From: Acidobacteriaceae bacterium
GTDB taxonomy: Bacteria; Acidobacteriota; Terriglobia; Terriglobales; Acidobacteriaceae
DNA: 8,110 nt
Assembly (NCBI GenBank): GCA_003132825.1
Contig: PKYX01000292.1
Coordinates: forward strand, 1-8,110
Direction of reading: 5' to 3'
Made by a program: the position numbers and the translations under genes. Positions 1 through 7,072 of the stretch are shown here, piece after piece (positions within the stretch are counted from its first letter, which is position 1; the number at the start of each line of letters is the position of its first letter). The notes below the pieces were generated by a model, which did no database searches, was not told the origin of the DNA, and saw only the letters and a program-made list of their open reading frames with translations.

Positions 1-8
1 TTCTCAGC

Positions 9-14
9 AGGAGG
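9..14 (+). promoter_or_regulatory. Shine-Dalgarno site of nth
   Basis: A perfect AGGAGG lies six bases before the ATG at 21. It decides the start of nth: the in-frame ATG at 192, which would give a protein of normal family length, has no comparable site in front of it. Confidence 0.75.
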
Positions 15-20
15 CACTCG

Positions 21-845
21 ATGGTACGCGGCGTCGTTCCGCGCCAACCCGCGAAGACTGGACGCCAGCAAGGCGTCGCCGGCAAGCTTGCGCTCAAAGC
101 TGGCAAGCCTTCGACTCGGCCGGGACGGGCGGGGAAACCCAGGAAAAAGACGCCATCCCCCGGGCGTTACGATCCGCGGGCGCCAGAGCGAATGGCGGAG
201 ATCCTCAAGCGATTGGACAAGCTCTATCCCGATGTGACCTGCGCCTTGCATCACCGCAGCGCATGGGAGCTGCTGGTGGCGACCATTCTCTCGGCTCAAT
301 CGACGGACGCGAATGTGAACCGGGTCACGCCTGAGCTGTTCAGGAAATATCCGACTGTGGAAGCCTTTGCGGCGCTCACGCCCGAGCAGCTGCAACCGGA
401 TGTCTATTCGACAGGGTTCTTTCGCAACAAGGCAAAGTCGGTGGTGGGCGCGGCGAAAAGGATTGTGAGCGAGTTTGGCGGCCAGGTGCCGGAAGAGATG
501 GACCAACTGCTCAGCTTGCCCGGAGTGGCGCGCAAGACCGCCAACGTATTGCTCGGTACGTGGTTTCGGAAGGCCGAAGGCGTGGTGGTCGACACCCACG
601 TCACTCGCATCGCCCGGCGGCTCGAACTCACCAAACATACGGATGCGCCCAAGATCGAACAGGATCTGATGCAGGTGGTCCCGCGAGAAAAATGGATCTT
701 GTTCTCGCATCAGATCATTTGGCATGGTCGCAAGTTGTGCGTGGCGCGCCGCCCCAAGTGCGCCGATTGCGCGCTCGAAAGTCTATGCCACGCCGCTGAC
801 AAGACCTGGACGACGGTCGAGATACACAAGAACGCCAAACCTTGA
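21..845 (+). CDS. nth: Endonuclease III (DNA glycosylase/AP lyase)
   Basis: Base-excision repair enzyme of the cytoplasm that removes oxidised pyrimidines and cleaves the abasic site by beta-elimination. The 274-residue product shows the whole family signature. The helix-hairpin-helix LPGVARKTANVLL (166-178) carries the catalytic lysine K172. VVVDTHVTRIARR carries the catalytic aspartate D191. Four cysteines, C240, C247, C250 and C256, are spaced C-x6-C-x2-C-x5-C as in the [4Fe-4S] cluster loop. The core begins near residue 57; E. coli Nth is 211 residues. The first 50 or so residues are an extra tail rich in Lys, Arg, Gly and Pro with no predicted fold that I can see. The AGGAGG just upstream supports this long form. 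The shorter start would be M58 at 192. Downstream, 127 bases separate it from the peptidase gene, which appears to have its own promoter. Confidence 0.96.
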   Translation: MVRGVVPRQPAKTGRQQGVAGKLALKAGKPSTRPGRAGKPRKKTPSPGRYDPRAPERMAEILKRLDKLYPDVTCALHHRSAWELLVATILSAQSTDANVNRVTPELFRKYPTVEAFAALTPEQLQPDVYSTGFFRNKAKSVVGAAKRIVSEFGGQVPEEMDQLLSLPGVARKTANVLLGTWFRKAEGVVVDTHVTRIARRLELTKHTDAPKIEQDLMQVVPREKWILFSHQIIWHGRKLCVARRPKCADCALESLCHAADKTWTTVEIHKNAKP

Positions 846-886
846 AAACCGTGCCCGCGTTCCGATACGCCCCGTTGGTTTTTCAA
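842..886 (+). terminator. Possible weak terminator or hairpin at the end of nth
   Basis: TTGAAAACC (842-850, containing the nth stop codon) is matched by GGTTTTTCAA (877-886), an inverted repeat with one bulged T. The 26-base loop contains a further short GCG/CGC pairing. The descending arm carries five T's, which could act as a weak U-tract. The long loop and A/T-rich stem make this much poorer than a standard intrinsic terminator, so function is a guess. Confidence 0.22.
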
Positions 887-939
887 TCCGCGAAAGGAAG
901 ACTGCTCGGTTGGGGAGTCCCACCCGGCCTGGTTGTCCC

Positions 940-948
940 TGCTACACT
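940..948 (+). promoter_or_regulatory. Candidate extended -10 promoter of the S9 peptidase gene
   Basis: TGCTACACT has the form of an extended -10 element (TGn followed by TACACT, four of six matches to TATAAT). No good -35 hexamer sits at the normal distance, which is tolerated in extended -10 promoters. Transcription would begin near 955, leaving a leader of only about 18 bases before the ATG at 973. This fits the choice of that start over the longer open frame, which begins inside nth. Confidence 0.4.
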
Positions 949-972
949 CGTCGGCGGGCGTTGATCCGGTCC

Positions 973-2958
973 ATGCGCACTTCCCTCTGGTTTGCTATCG
1001 TCGTTGTGATGAGTACCGCTATGAGCACGCAAGCCCCGGCCCAGAAGTTGCCTCGAGCGCAGGCGATCACCGATCCCAAGCAGATTTCGAGCCCACCCAA
1101 CGCCCTCGTCGAGAAGAGTCTCACCATCGAAAAGCTGTACATGACGCGGTTGACAGGCGGCACTGCCTGGGCGCCCGATGGAAAGACGATCGCTTTCATC
1201 TCGAACATCAGCGGACGCAACAATCTGTGGCTGGTGCCGGCCGAGGGCGGATGGCCCACGCAACTGACCATCAGCGATCAGAGGCAAAGCCATCCGGCAT
1301 GGTCGCCGGACGGGAAATGGATTGCCTATCAGTCCGACTACGACGGCGATGAGCTGTGGGATATTTTTCTGGTTTCACCGAAGACCGGCCAGACCGTGAA
1401 CCTGACGAACACGCGGCAAATTGCGGAGGAACACCCGGTCTGGTCGCCCGACGGACGCTATCTGGCTTACACGGTGAAGCCGAAAACCTCTTCCGTTTTC
1501 GAGATCGACGTATATGACACGGTGCTGCGCGACGTGAAGCACCTGACGACCAACACCCCCCCAGACCGGATGAACGTCGAGCCCCTGTGGTCGCCGGATG
1601 GCAAATGGATCGCCTATACCGAAGAGCAGGCCAAGGGAACGGACTCGAATCTGTGGGTCGCGGAGATAGCCAGCGGAAAGGCCACGCTACTCACGCCTCA
1701 CCCCGGCGAACAACTCTATACGGCAAACGATTTTTCGCCCGATGGCAAAACTCTGCTCATCACTTCGAATGCCGAGAACGGCTACCCCAACGTCGGGCTG
1801 CTCGATCTTGGATCGAAGAAAATCGCCTGGCTCACCCACGATCAGTGGGAGACCGACGGCGGCAACTTTTCGCCCGATGGCAGGCACGTGCTGTGGACCG
1901 CCAATGTGGATGGCAACGCGGACATCGATCTGCACGATCTGGCCTCCGGAAAAACCACTCCTCTCTCGTTGCCGCAGGGGGTGAACACGCCGGGTGGCGC
2001 GGAAACGGCTTTCACGCGGGAGGGATCGCGACTGCTCTACTACCATAACGGACCCAACTCGCCGAATGATGCGTGGGTCTATTCGCTGACCGACGGCAAA
2101 TCGCATCCGGTGACGCGGTCGCTGGTGGCGGGAGTGCGCAGTGAAACCCTGGTCGAGCCGGTTCTGGTGCACTATCCCAGCCGCGATCGAAAGTGGACCA
2201 TCTCGGCTTTCGTGTACATGCCCTATAACTTGCCACCGCAGCCGGTGAGTCCTGCGATTGTCTATGTACACGGCGGCCCTACCTCGCAGACGGTGAATTC
2301 ATTCAACCGTTTTATCCAGTACGCAGCCAACCAGGGATACATCGTGATCGCGCCCAACTATCGCGGCTCGACCGGATACGGCAAAGAATTCCAGCAGGCC
2401 AATCTCTTTGACATGGGTGGCGGCGATCTTGAGGACGTGCTAGCGGCGGCGGATTGGATCACCCAGACCCGCTACGTGGATCCGAAAAAACTCATTCTCA
2501 TGGGCGCGAGCTACGGCGGCTATCTGACCATGATGGGGGTCAGCAAGGCGCCCGACCTGTGGGCGGCGGGCGTGCCCATTGTGCCTTTTGTCAACTGGTT
2601 TACCGAGATCGAGAACGAAGATCCGGTGCTGCGGCAGTCGGATCTCGCGACCATGGGAGATCCGGTGAAGAACAAGGCCTTGTTCGAGGATCGCTCGCCC
2701 ATCTTTTTTGTCGGCCAGATCAAAGCGCCGCTCTTGCTGTTAGCCGGAGGGCACGATCCGCGCTGTCCGAAGGAAGAAACCGAGCAGGTGGTCGAGGCGA
2801 TCAAGAAACGCGGCGGAACCGCCGAATCAAAGATCTACGAAAATGAAGGACACGGCTTTGCCCGGGTCGAGAATCAGATTGACGCCTACCAGCGGGTGGC
2901 CGAGTTCCTCAAGGCGCACGTGCCTCCAGCCGACTGCGGTTGTTCCCTGACCGAGTAG
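973..2958 (+). CDS. Exported S9-family serine peptidase (acylaminoacyl-peptidase/DPP-like)
   Basis: A 661-residue prolyl-oligopeptidase-family enzyme that would cleave oligopeptides outside the cytoplasm. Residues 1-23 look like a signal peptide: MRTS, a hydrophobic run, then APA before Q24. Residues about 62-380 form a TolB/PD40-type beta-propeller with at least six WSPDGK-like blades (near 66, 110, 157, 206, 254 and 299). The C-terminal alpha/beta-hydrolase domain has the oxyanion motif HGGP (433-436). The nucleophile is S513 in GASYGG, with acid D595 in GGHDPRCP and H627 in NEGHGFAR. Order and spacing fit a complete catalytic triad, so it should be active. The open frame extends upstream to 724, but that part overlaps nth and is not convincing. 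ATG 973 gives the signal peptide directly at the N-terminus, although no clear ribosome binding site precedes it; an in-frame TTG at 961 is the alternative. It is transcribed convergently with the heme operon, 78 bases away. Exact substrate (dipeptidyl, acylaminoacyl or oligopeptide) cannot be read from the sequence. Confidence 0.92.
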   Translation: MRTSLWFAIVVVMSTAMSTQAPAQKLPRAQAITDPKQISSPPNALVEKSLTIEKLYMTRLTGGTAWAPDGKTIAFISNISGRNNLWLVPAEGGWPTQLTISDQRQSHPAWSPDGKWIAYQSDYDGDELWDIFLVSPKTGQTVNLTNTRQIAEEHPVWSPDGRYLAYTVKPKTSSVFEIDVYDTVLRDVKHLTTNTPPDRMNVEPLWSPDGKWIAYTEEQAKGTDSNLWVAEIASGKATLLTPHPGEQLYTANDFSPDGKTLLITSNAENGYPNVGLLDLGSKKIAWLTHDQWETDGGNFSPDGRHVLWTANVDGNADIDLHDLASGKTTPLSLPQGVNTPGGAETAFTREGSRLLYYHNGPNSPNDAWVYSLTDGKSHPVTRSLVAGVRSETLVEPVLVHYPSRDRKWTISAFVYMPYNLPPQPVSPAIVYVHGGPTSQTVNSFNRFIQYAANQGYIVIAPNYRGSTGYGKEFQQANLFDMGGGDLEDVLAAADWITQTRYVDPKKLILMGASYGGYLTMMGVSKAPDLWAAGVPIVPFVNWFTEIENEDPVLRQSDLATMGDPVKNKALFEDRSPIFFVGQIKAPLLLLAGGHDPRCPKEETEQVVEAIKKRGGTAESKIYENEGHGFARVENQIDAYQRVAEFLKAHVPPADCGCSLTE

Positions 2959-2964
2959 GGCTCG

Positions 2965-2983
2965 CCGCTCCCTCTCGGGGCGG
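2965..2983. other. Short GC hairpin between convergent genes
   Basis: CCGCTCC and GGGGCGG can form a seven-base-pair stem (one G-U pair) around the loop CTCTC, seven bases after the peptidase stop codon. It lies in the 78-base gap between two converging genes, where terminators are expected for both strands. There is no T-run on either side, so it does not qualify as a standard intrinsic terminator. The rest of the gap holds nothing I recognise. Confidence 0.25.
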
Positions 2984-3036
2984 ACCCGCGAACCCGATTC
3001 CTAGCAATCCCATCAGGGGAAATCAAACGAGCATGG

Positions 3037-3855
3037 CTAACGGTGAGTGGCGGCGACGATGGCCGCGATGAGTCCGGGAATGGTGTAGTCGGAGGCCTCG
3101 ATATCGACCGGAAGGCCCGATGCCCGCAGAGTGTTGCTGGTCACCGGGCCAATCGAAGCCAACCGAATGCCATCGAAGTTCCCACGGCGGCGGGCGACTG
3201 GTCCCAGCAACGCCAGGAAGTTTTTCACGGTCGAGGAACTGGTGAAGGTGATCAGGTCCGGGCGGCGCCTCGAGTCCTTGAGAACCGACCGCAAGCGGGT
3301 GCGGGATGCCAAAGGAATCCCGGTCTGGTAGGCCTCTACGACCTCCACTTGCGCGCCCAGTTTGCGCAGTTCGCGGGGGATCACGTCGCGCGCCACTTTG
3401 GCCCGAGCCAGCAGCACGCGCTTCCCTTTCACCTGCTCGCGCAAGCTATCCACCACCGACTCAGCGACGTACTGCTCTGGCACCACATGCACTCGGATGC
3501 CCCGCCGTTCGATGGCCTGCTGCGTGGCCGGGCCGATGGCGGCGACCCGCAGGTGCCGCAGATTTTTCTTGCTCAAGCCGTACTTTTTCATGCGCTCAGC
3601 CACCGCCTCCACACCGTTCACGCTGGTAAAGACCAGCCAGTCGTAGTGGAGAAGATCTTTCAGGGCCGCGTCCAGGGGCTGATAGGAACTAGGTCTGCGC
3701 ACTTCAATGAATGGGATTTCGACCACTTCCGCGCCCAGTGTTTTCAGACCGGAGGAAAGCGCGCTCGCCTGGGCCCGAGCCCGGCCCACCAGGACGCGGA
3801 GACCGGAAAGGGGCGATTTCCCTGGGACCGGGGAGGCTTGCAAGGTTGACGGCAT
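3037..3855 (-). CDS. hemD: Uroporphyrinogen-III synthase
   Basis: Closes and inverts ring D of hydroxymethylbilane, the HemC product, to give uroporphyrinogen III, the last common precursor of heme, siroheme and cobalamin. The 272-residue protein fits the two-lobed HemD fold. LRVLVGRAR (19-27), the first-lobe segment WLVFTSVNGVEA (73-84) and RVAAIGPATQQAI (103-115) are followed by KRVLLARAKVARDVIP (145-160). The second-lobe segment is DLITFTSSSTVKNF (200-213), and RLASIGPVTSNTLRASG (231-247) carries the conserved IGPxT. HemD proteins are poorly conserved overall, but these blocks plus the position directly after hemC make the call firm. It starts 40 bases after the hemC stop. A modest AGAGGA lies about 11 bases before the ATG. 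It is the last gene of the operon visible here; no hemB follows, because a convergent gene comes next. The protein stands alone, without the fused methyltransferase domain found in some HemD proteins. Confidence 0.93.
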   Translation of the reverse strand: MPSTLQASPVPGKSPLSGLRVLVGRARAQASALSSGLKTLGAEVVEIPFIEVRRPSSYQPLDAALKDLLHYDWLVFTSVNGVEAVAERMKKYGLSKKNLRHLRVAAIGPATQQAIERRGIRVHVVPEQYVAESVVDSLREQVKGKRVLLARAKVARDVIPRELRKLGAQVEVVEAYQTGIPLASRTRLRSVLKDSRRRPDLITFTSSSTVKNFLALLGPVARRRGNFDGIRLASIGPVTSNTLRASGLPVDIEASDYTIPGLIAAIVAATHR

Positions 3856-3895
3856 CCGGAGCGCAGTCCTCTCGTACCCGCTCTAAGCGGCGGTT

Positions 3896-4804
3896 CTAGC
3901 CATACACTTCCTCGAGAATCTCATCTCCGCCGCGCTCGAGCAATGCCTCGGCAACCATTTCACCGAGGGGTAGGGGGTCCTCTCCCTCGGCCGACTCGCG
4001 CAAGAGCTTGGTGCCATCGGGACGCGCCACCACGGCCTCGAGATGCAAGCGCCCCTCGCGGAACTCCGCCAGGGCGCCGATCGGCAACTGGCAGCCCCCT
4101 CCCAGTTTATTCAGCAGGGCGCGCTCGCAAGCTGTCGCGGTGCGGGCGAAGAAGTCGTCCAGAAACGCCAAGTGCTCTCCGAGGGCCAGATCGCCAAGCC
4201 GGATTTCGATGGCCAGAGCCCCTTGGCCTGCCGCCGGGCACATGAGGTCGGCCGCAAGGATCTGCCGGACCGAATCCATCTTGCCCAAGCGCTCCAGTCC
4301 CGCCGCGGCCAGAATAATGGCGTCATAGTCGCCGGAGTCCAGTTTGCGCAACCGCGTATCGACGTTACCGCGCAAGGCATGAATCTCGACATCGGGACGC
4401 AACGCCTTCAGTTGCGCCACGCGGCGCAGGCTGCTGGTACCGACACGCGCTCCGTCGGGCAATTGCTCGATGCTCTCGTAGCGAACCGAGCAAAGCACAT
4501 CCCGCGGGTCCGCACGGGGAGGAACGGCGGCGATTTCGAAGCCCGGGGGAAGCTCGGTGGGCAGGTCTTTCAGACTATGGACGGCGAGGTCGATGCGCTC
4601 CTCCGCCAGCGCTTCTTCGATCTCTTTGGTGAACATGCCCTTGGTTCCGACCTGGCCGAGCGGAACGTCGGTGATCTTGTCGCCCGTGGTCTTGATGATT
4701 TCGATGTCGACGTCGTGGCCCTGCTCGCGCAGGAGAGCGCTGATGTGATTGGCTTGCCAGAGGGCGAGTTGCGAGCCGCGGGAACCAATCCGCAACCGGG
4801 CCAT
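3896..4804 (-). CDS. hemC: Porphobilinogen deaminase (hydroxymethylbilane synthase)
   Basis: Polymerises four porphobilinogens into hydroxymethylbilane in the cytoplasm, using a covalently bound dipyrromethane cofactor. The 302 residues match the normal family length. Visible blocks are [15 protein letters not shown] (5-19), KTTGD (38-42) and [14 protein letters not shown] (53-66). HSLKDLP (76-82) carries the catalytic aspartate D80. Further on are [24 protein letters not shown] and [10 protein letters not shown], and then [12 protein letters not shown], where C238 is the cofactor-attachment cysteine. All three domains are intact. The ATG overlaps the hemA stop codon by one base (TGATG), and a GGAGAG sits eight bases before it inside hemA, so translation is probably both coupled and independently supported. 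Its product is the direct substrate of the downstream hemD product. Confidence 0.97.
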   Translation of the reverse strand: MARLRIGSRGSQLALWQANHISALLREQGHDVDIEIIKTTGDKITDVPLGQVGTKGMFTKEIEEALAEERIDLAVHSLKDLPTELPPGFEIAAVPPRADPRDVLCSVRYESIEQLPDGARVGTSSLRRVAQLKALRPDVEIHALRGNVDTRLRKLDSGDYDAIILAAAGLERLGKMDSVRQILAADLMCPAAGQGALAIEIRLGDLALGEHLAFLDDFFARTATACERALLNKLGGGCQLPIGALAEFREGRLHLEAVVARPDGTKLLRESAEGEDPLPLGEMVAEALLERGGDEILEEVYG

Positions 4805-6102
4805 CAGTCGTGCTCTCCAGGCTCACCGTCCGGCTTGCCTGGCTTTTGATCGCGCAGATTGAACAAGCGACGGACCACATCAATCACCGTGGTGGCTTCA
4901 GAGGCGCGCGCGGCGGTCTTCAAGGTGCTGATCGGGGTGTGCATGATCTTATTGACGATACCCCGGGTCAAGGCCTCAATGGCCAGTTCCTGGTCCGGCG
5001 AAAGCGGGCCCAGACGCCCGCGGACGCGGTCGATCTCAGCCTGGCGGATGGTTTCGATGTGGTCCTGCAGAGAGACAATGGTGGGAACGACTTCGAGAGT
5101 GAGCAGACGGGCCCGGAACCGCTCGACCTCGCTCGTGATGATTTCCTCGGCGCGTTCGGCCTCCTTTTTGCGGTCGGTGACGTGCACGGTCACGGCCTGC
5201 TGCAAATCATCGATGTCGTAAACGAAAATTCCATCCAGCTTGTTCATCTCGGGATCGACGTCGCGCGGGACTGCGATGTCGATGAAAAACATGGGACGGT
5301 TCTTGCGGCGGCTGAGAAACAGCTCGCCATGCTCGCGGCGGAAAATGGCGACCGGCGCGCCCGTCGAAGTGATGACGATGTCGGCCCGGTCGCAGGTGTT
5401 GTACAGCTCCGAAAAGTGGATGGCCTCCCCGTTGAACTTCGCCGCCAATTGCTCGGCGCGCTCGAAGGTACGATTGGCTACAAAAATGGAGGCGGCGCCG
5501 TGGGCTTGCAGGTGGCGGGCCGCCAGTTCGCTCATCTTCCCCGCGCCGACCAGATAGACGTGCTTGCCTTGCAAGGATCCGAAAATCTTTTTGGCCAACT
5601 CGACCGCGACTGAGGCGACCGAAACGGCCGACGAACCCACAGCAGTTTCGGTGCGCACTCGCTTCGCGACCGCGAAGGCACGGGTGAGAAGCAAGTCGAG
5701 CTGCGAGTGAACCGCCCCGACGGCGCGGGCGGTGGCATAGGCTTCCTTCACTTGGCCGAGGATTTGCGCTTCCCCCACCACCATCGAATCCAGGCTCGAG
5801 GTCACACGGAAGAAATGACGGATGGCGTCGGCTTCGCTGTAGTCGTAGAGGTGAGGCTCGAACTCGGCGGGTTCGAGACGAAAATAGTCGCGCAGGAAAC
5901 CCCGCAGGTCCGCCGTGCCATTGCGGGTGCGCGTCAACAGTTCCACGCGGTTGCAGGTCGACAGGATGAGGCCTTCGTCGACCCCAGGGTGCTGGACCAG
6001 ATGCCGCACCGCCTCGGCCAGACGAGATTCGGGAATGGCCAGGCGCTCGCGCACCTCGACCGGGGCGCTGTGATGATTGACGCCGATCAGCCGAAAGCTC
6101 AT
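4804..6102 (-). CDS. hemA: Glutamyl-tRNA reductase
   Basis: Reduces glutamyl-tRNA(Glu) with NADPH to glutamate-1-semialdehyde, the first committed and usually rate-setting step of the C5 tetrapyrrole pathway. The 432-residue product begins [19 protein letters not shown]. The catalytic domain has LSTCNRVEL with nucleophile C50, and the conserved segment [20 protein letters not shown] (102-121). [15 protein letters not shown] (150-164) links to the NADPH-binding domain, which shows [15 protein letters not shown] (GxGxM at 186-190) and [14 protein letters not shown] long helical dimerisation domain fills the C-terminus. The frame is open upstream to 6252, but ATG 6102 gives the canonical N-terminus and overlaps the stop of the preceding gene as ATGA. 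The longer version would add 50 residues with no family match. No strong ribosome binding site is visible, consistent with translational coupling to the membrane protein upstream. Its presence implies the organism does not rely on 5-aminolevulinate synthase. Confidence 0.97.
   Translation of the reverse strand: MSFRLIGVNHHSAPVEVRERLAIPESRLAEAVRHLVQHPGVDEGLILSTCNRVELLTRTRNGTADLRGFLRDYFRLEPAEFEPHLYDYSEADAIRHFFRVTSSLDSMVVGEAQILGQVKEAYATARAVGAVHSQLDLLLTRAFAVAKRVRTETAVGSSAVSVASVAVELAKKIFGSLQGKHVYLVGAGKMSELAARHLQAHGAASIFVANRTFERAEQLAAKFNGEAIHFSELYNTCDRADIVITSTGAPVAIFRREHGELFLSRRKNRPMFFIDIAVPRDVDPEMNKLDGIFVYDIDDLQQAVTVHVTDRKKEAERAEEIITSEVERFRARLLTLEVVPTIVSLQDHIETIRQAEIDRVRGRLGPLSPDQELAIEALTRGIVNKIMHTPISTLKTAARASEATTVIDVVRRLFNLRDQKPGKPDGEPGEHD
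4813..4818 (-). promoter_or_regulatory. Shine-Dalgarno site of hemC inside the hemA end
   Basis: On the minus strand GGAGAG lies eight bases before the hemC ATG and within the last codons of hemA. Together with the one-base stop/start overlap, it lets ribosomes ending hemA restart on hemC. Confidence 0.6.
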
Positions 6103-6923
6103 GACTGCACGAACCTGTGGATGGCGCTGAAGTAGTTGGCCGACCAGGCGATCACCGCGGCCACAAAAACCCCGGCCGCCAGGTAGGCCGCGCGGCGCCC
6201 CCGCCAGCCCGCGCTCCAGCGCGTGTACACCATCACCAAATACACCGCCCACATCAGGATGGAGAGCAATATCTTGGGATCGAGGAAATCGATGCGCCCG
6301 AACGTGGCCTGCGCGACTATGGTACCTGCAATCAGCCCGAGCGTCATGAAGGGAAACCCGAGAAGCAGCGAACGATAGCCGATGTCGTCAATTACTTCGA
6401 GCGCCGGCAGGCGCGAAAGGATTCCCGCCGATTTCTTGGACTTCAGTGTGCGTTCCTGGATCAGATAAAGAAGACTGGCGCCAAAACTTACACACAGGGC
6501 CGCATAACCGGTAAAGATGAGGGCGATGTGCGCGATCAGCCAGCCCTTGCGCACCCCGGCAGGCATCTCGAGAATGGGCTGCTGACCGGTAGCTGCCACC
6601 AAAGTCAAAAGAAACACCAGGGGGAAGACGACGATGCCAGGGGAGGTGGTCTTGTAGGCCAGGTACACGAGCATGAAAGCCACCATGATCAAGAAGGCCA
6701 GCACCGATTCCGCGTTGTGCACCGAAGTCAGCGTGATCTGGCCCGAGAGCTCGATGGCTTCGGCCAGGGAGACCAAATGGAAGACCATCCCGAGATAGGC
6801 GGCGTGCAAGGCGACTTTACTCAACAGCTCGCTGCTGCGGGTAAGAGCCACCAGTGCATAAAGCAGGCCAACCGCGTAGCAGCCGAGCGCAACTCGCAGC
6901 CAAAGGATGGGCATAGGTGACAC
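6099..6923 (-). CDS. CcsA/HemX-type integral membrane protein (cytochrome c assembly family)
   Basis: A 274-residue, very hydrophobic protein with about eight membrane helices (roughly 7-27, 37-57, 72-90, 96-112, 130-154, 186-206, 217-234 and 246-264). It belongs to the cytochrome c assembly (CcmC/CcsA/HemX) family. Family features include H40 and H49 in helix 2, VHNAESVLAFL (68-78), AHIALIFTGYAALCVSFGASLLYLIQER (131-158) and a C-terminal W260..YF..H269RF. The WGxxWxWD motif of heme-delivering CcsA/CcmC/CcmF proteins is absent; the corresponding region has GQQPILEMPAG (113-123). Size and lack of that motif resemble Bacillus subtilis HemX, which lowers HemA level. Its position as first gene, overlapping hemA by four bases (ATGA), fits that role, but this is inference. 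The longest frame starts at GTG 6923. ATG 6914, three codons later, is equally possible; neither has a clear ribosome binding site. Confidence 0.85.
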   Translation of the reverse strand: MSPMPILWLRVALGCYAVGLLYALVALTRSSELLSKVALHAAYLGMVFHLVSLAEAIELSGQITLTSVHNAESVLAFLIMVAFMLVYLAYKTTSPGIVVFPLVFLLTLVAATGQQPILEMPAGVRKGWLIAHIALIFTGYAALCVSFGASLLYLIQERTLKSKKSAGILSRLPALEVIDDIGYRSLLLGFPFMTLGLIAGTIVAQATFGRIDFLDPKILLSILMWAVYLVMVYTRWSAGWRGRRAAYLAAGVFVAAVIAWSANYFSAIHRFVQS

Positions 6924-6978
6924 GATGGACGTCCGGACAGCGGGCGGATGGATCGTCGCGCGCCCTCCGGCAGGGCTG

Positions 6979-7007
6979 ATTATAGTCTGCAGCAGGGGCG
7001 GGCAGAA
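6979..7007 (-). promoter_or_regulatory. Sigma-70-type promoter of the heme operon
   Basis: On the minus strand a perfect TATAAT (6979-6984) lies in the 149-base gap before the membrane-protein gene. Seventeen bases upstream is TTCTGC (7002-7007), a poor -35 match, so strength is uncertain. Transcription would start near 6972, giving a leader of about 49 bases. I see no operator palindrome or riboswitch fold in this leader. The remainder of the gap, up to the end of the 120-residue gene at 7073, is GC-rich and holds nothing else recognisable. Confidence 0.55.
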
Positions 7008-7072
7008 GCCAGGAGTGCACCCGGGGGGCCGACGAACCTCCCAAGAAGCCAGTCAGCCGAGCCCTGGCGACT

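Noticed and set aside
724..972. Upstream extension of the S9 peptidase frame
   Set aside because: It overlaps the conserved C-terminal Fe-S region of nth, encodes an Arg/Pro/Thr-rich stretch with no similarity to a peptidase, and would put the signal peptide in the middle of the protein.
2965..2983. Hairpin after the S9 peptidase as an intrinsic terminator
   Set aside because: The stem is acceptable but no T-run follows on either strand; kept only as a low-confidence structure.
3878..3890. Small palindrome CCGCT-CTA-AGCGG between hemC and hemD
   Set aside because: A five-base stem with a three-base loop is common by chance in GC-rich DNA and has no associated T-run or binding-site pattern.
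6103..6252. Upstream extension of the hemA frame
   Set aside because: The extra 50 residues are out of family, overlap the membrane-protein gene, and the canonical N-terminus [14 protein letters not shown] begins at 6102.
3043..6920. Long plus-strand open frames of about 267-268 codons antisense to hemD, hemC, hemA and the CcsA/HemX-type gene
   Set aside because: They mirror the sense genes almost end to end, have low-complexity Arg/Gln/Gly/His-rich products with no family motifs, and are expected by-products of GC-rich codon use on the sense strand.
6924..6978. Riboswitch or heme-responsive leader before the operon
   Set aside because: The leader is only about 49 bases and shows no recognisable riboswitch core or operator palindrome.
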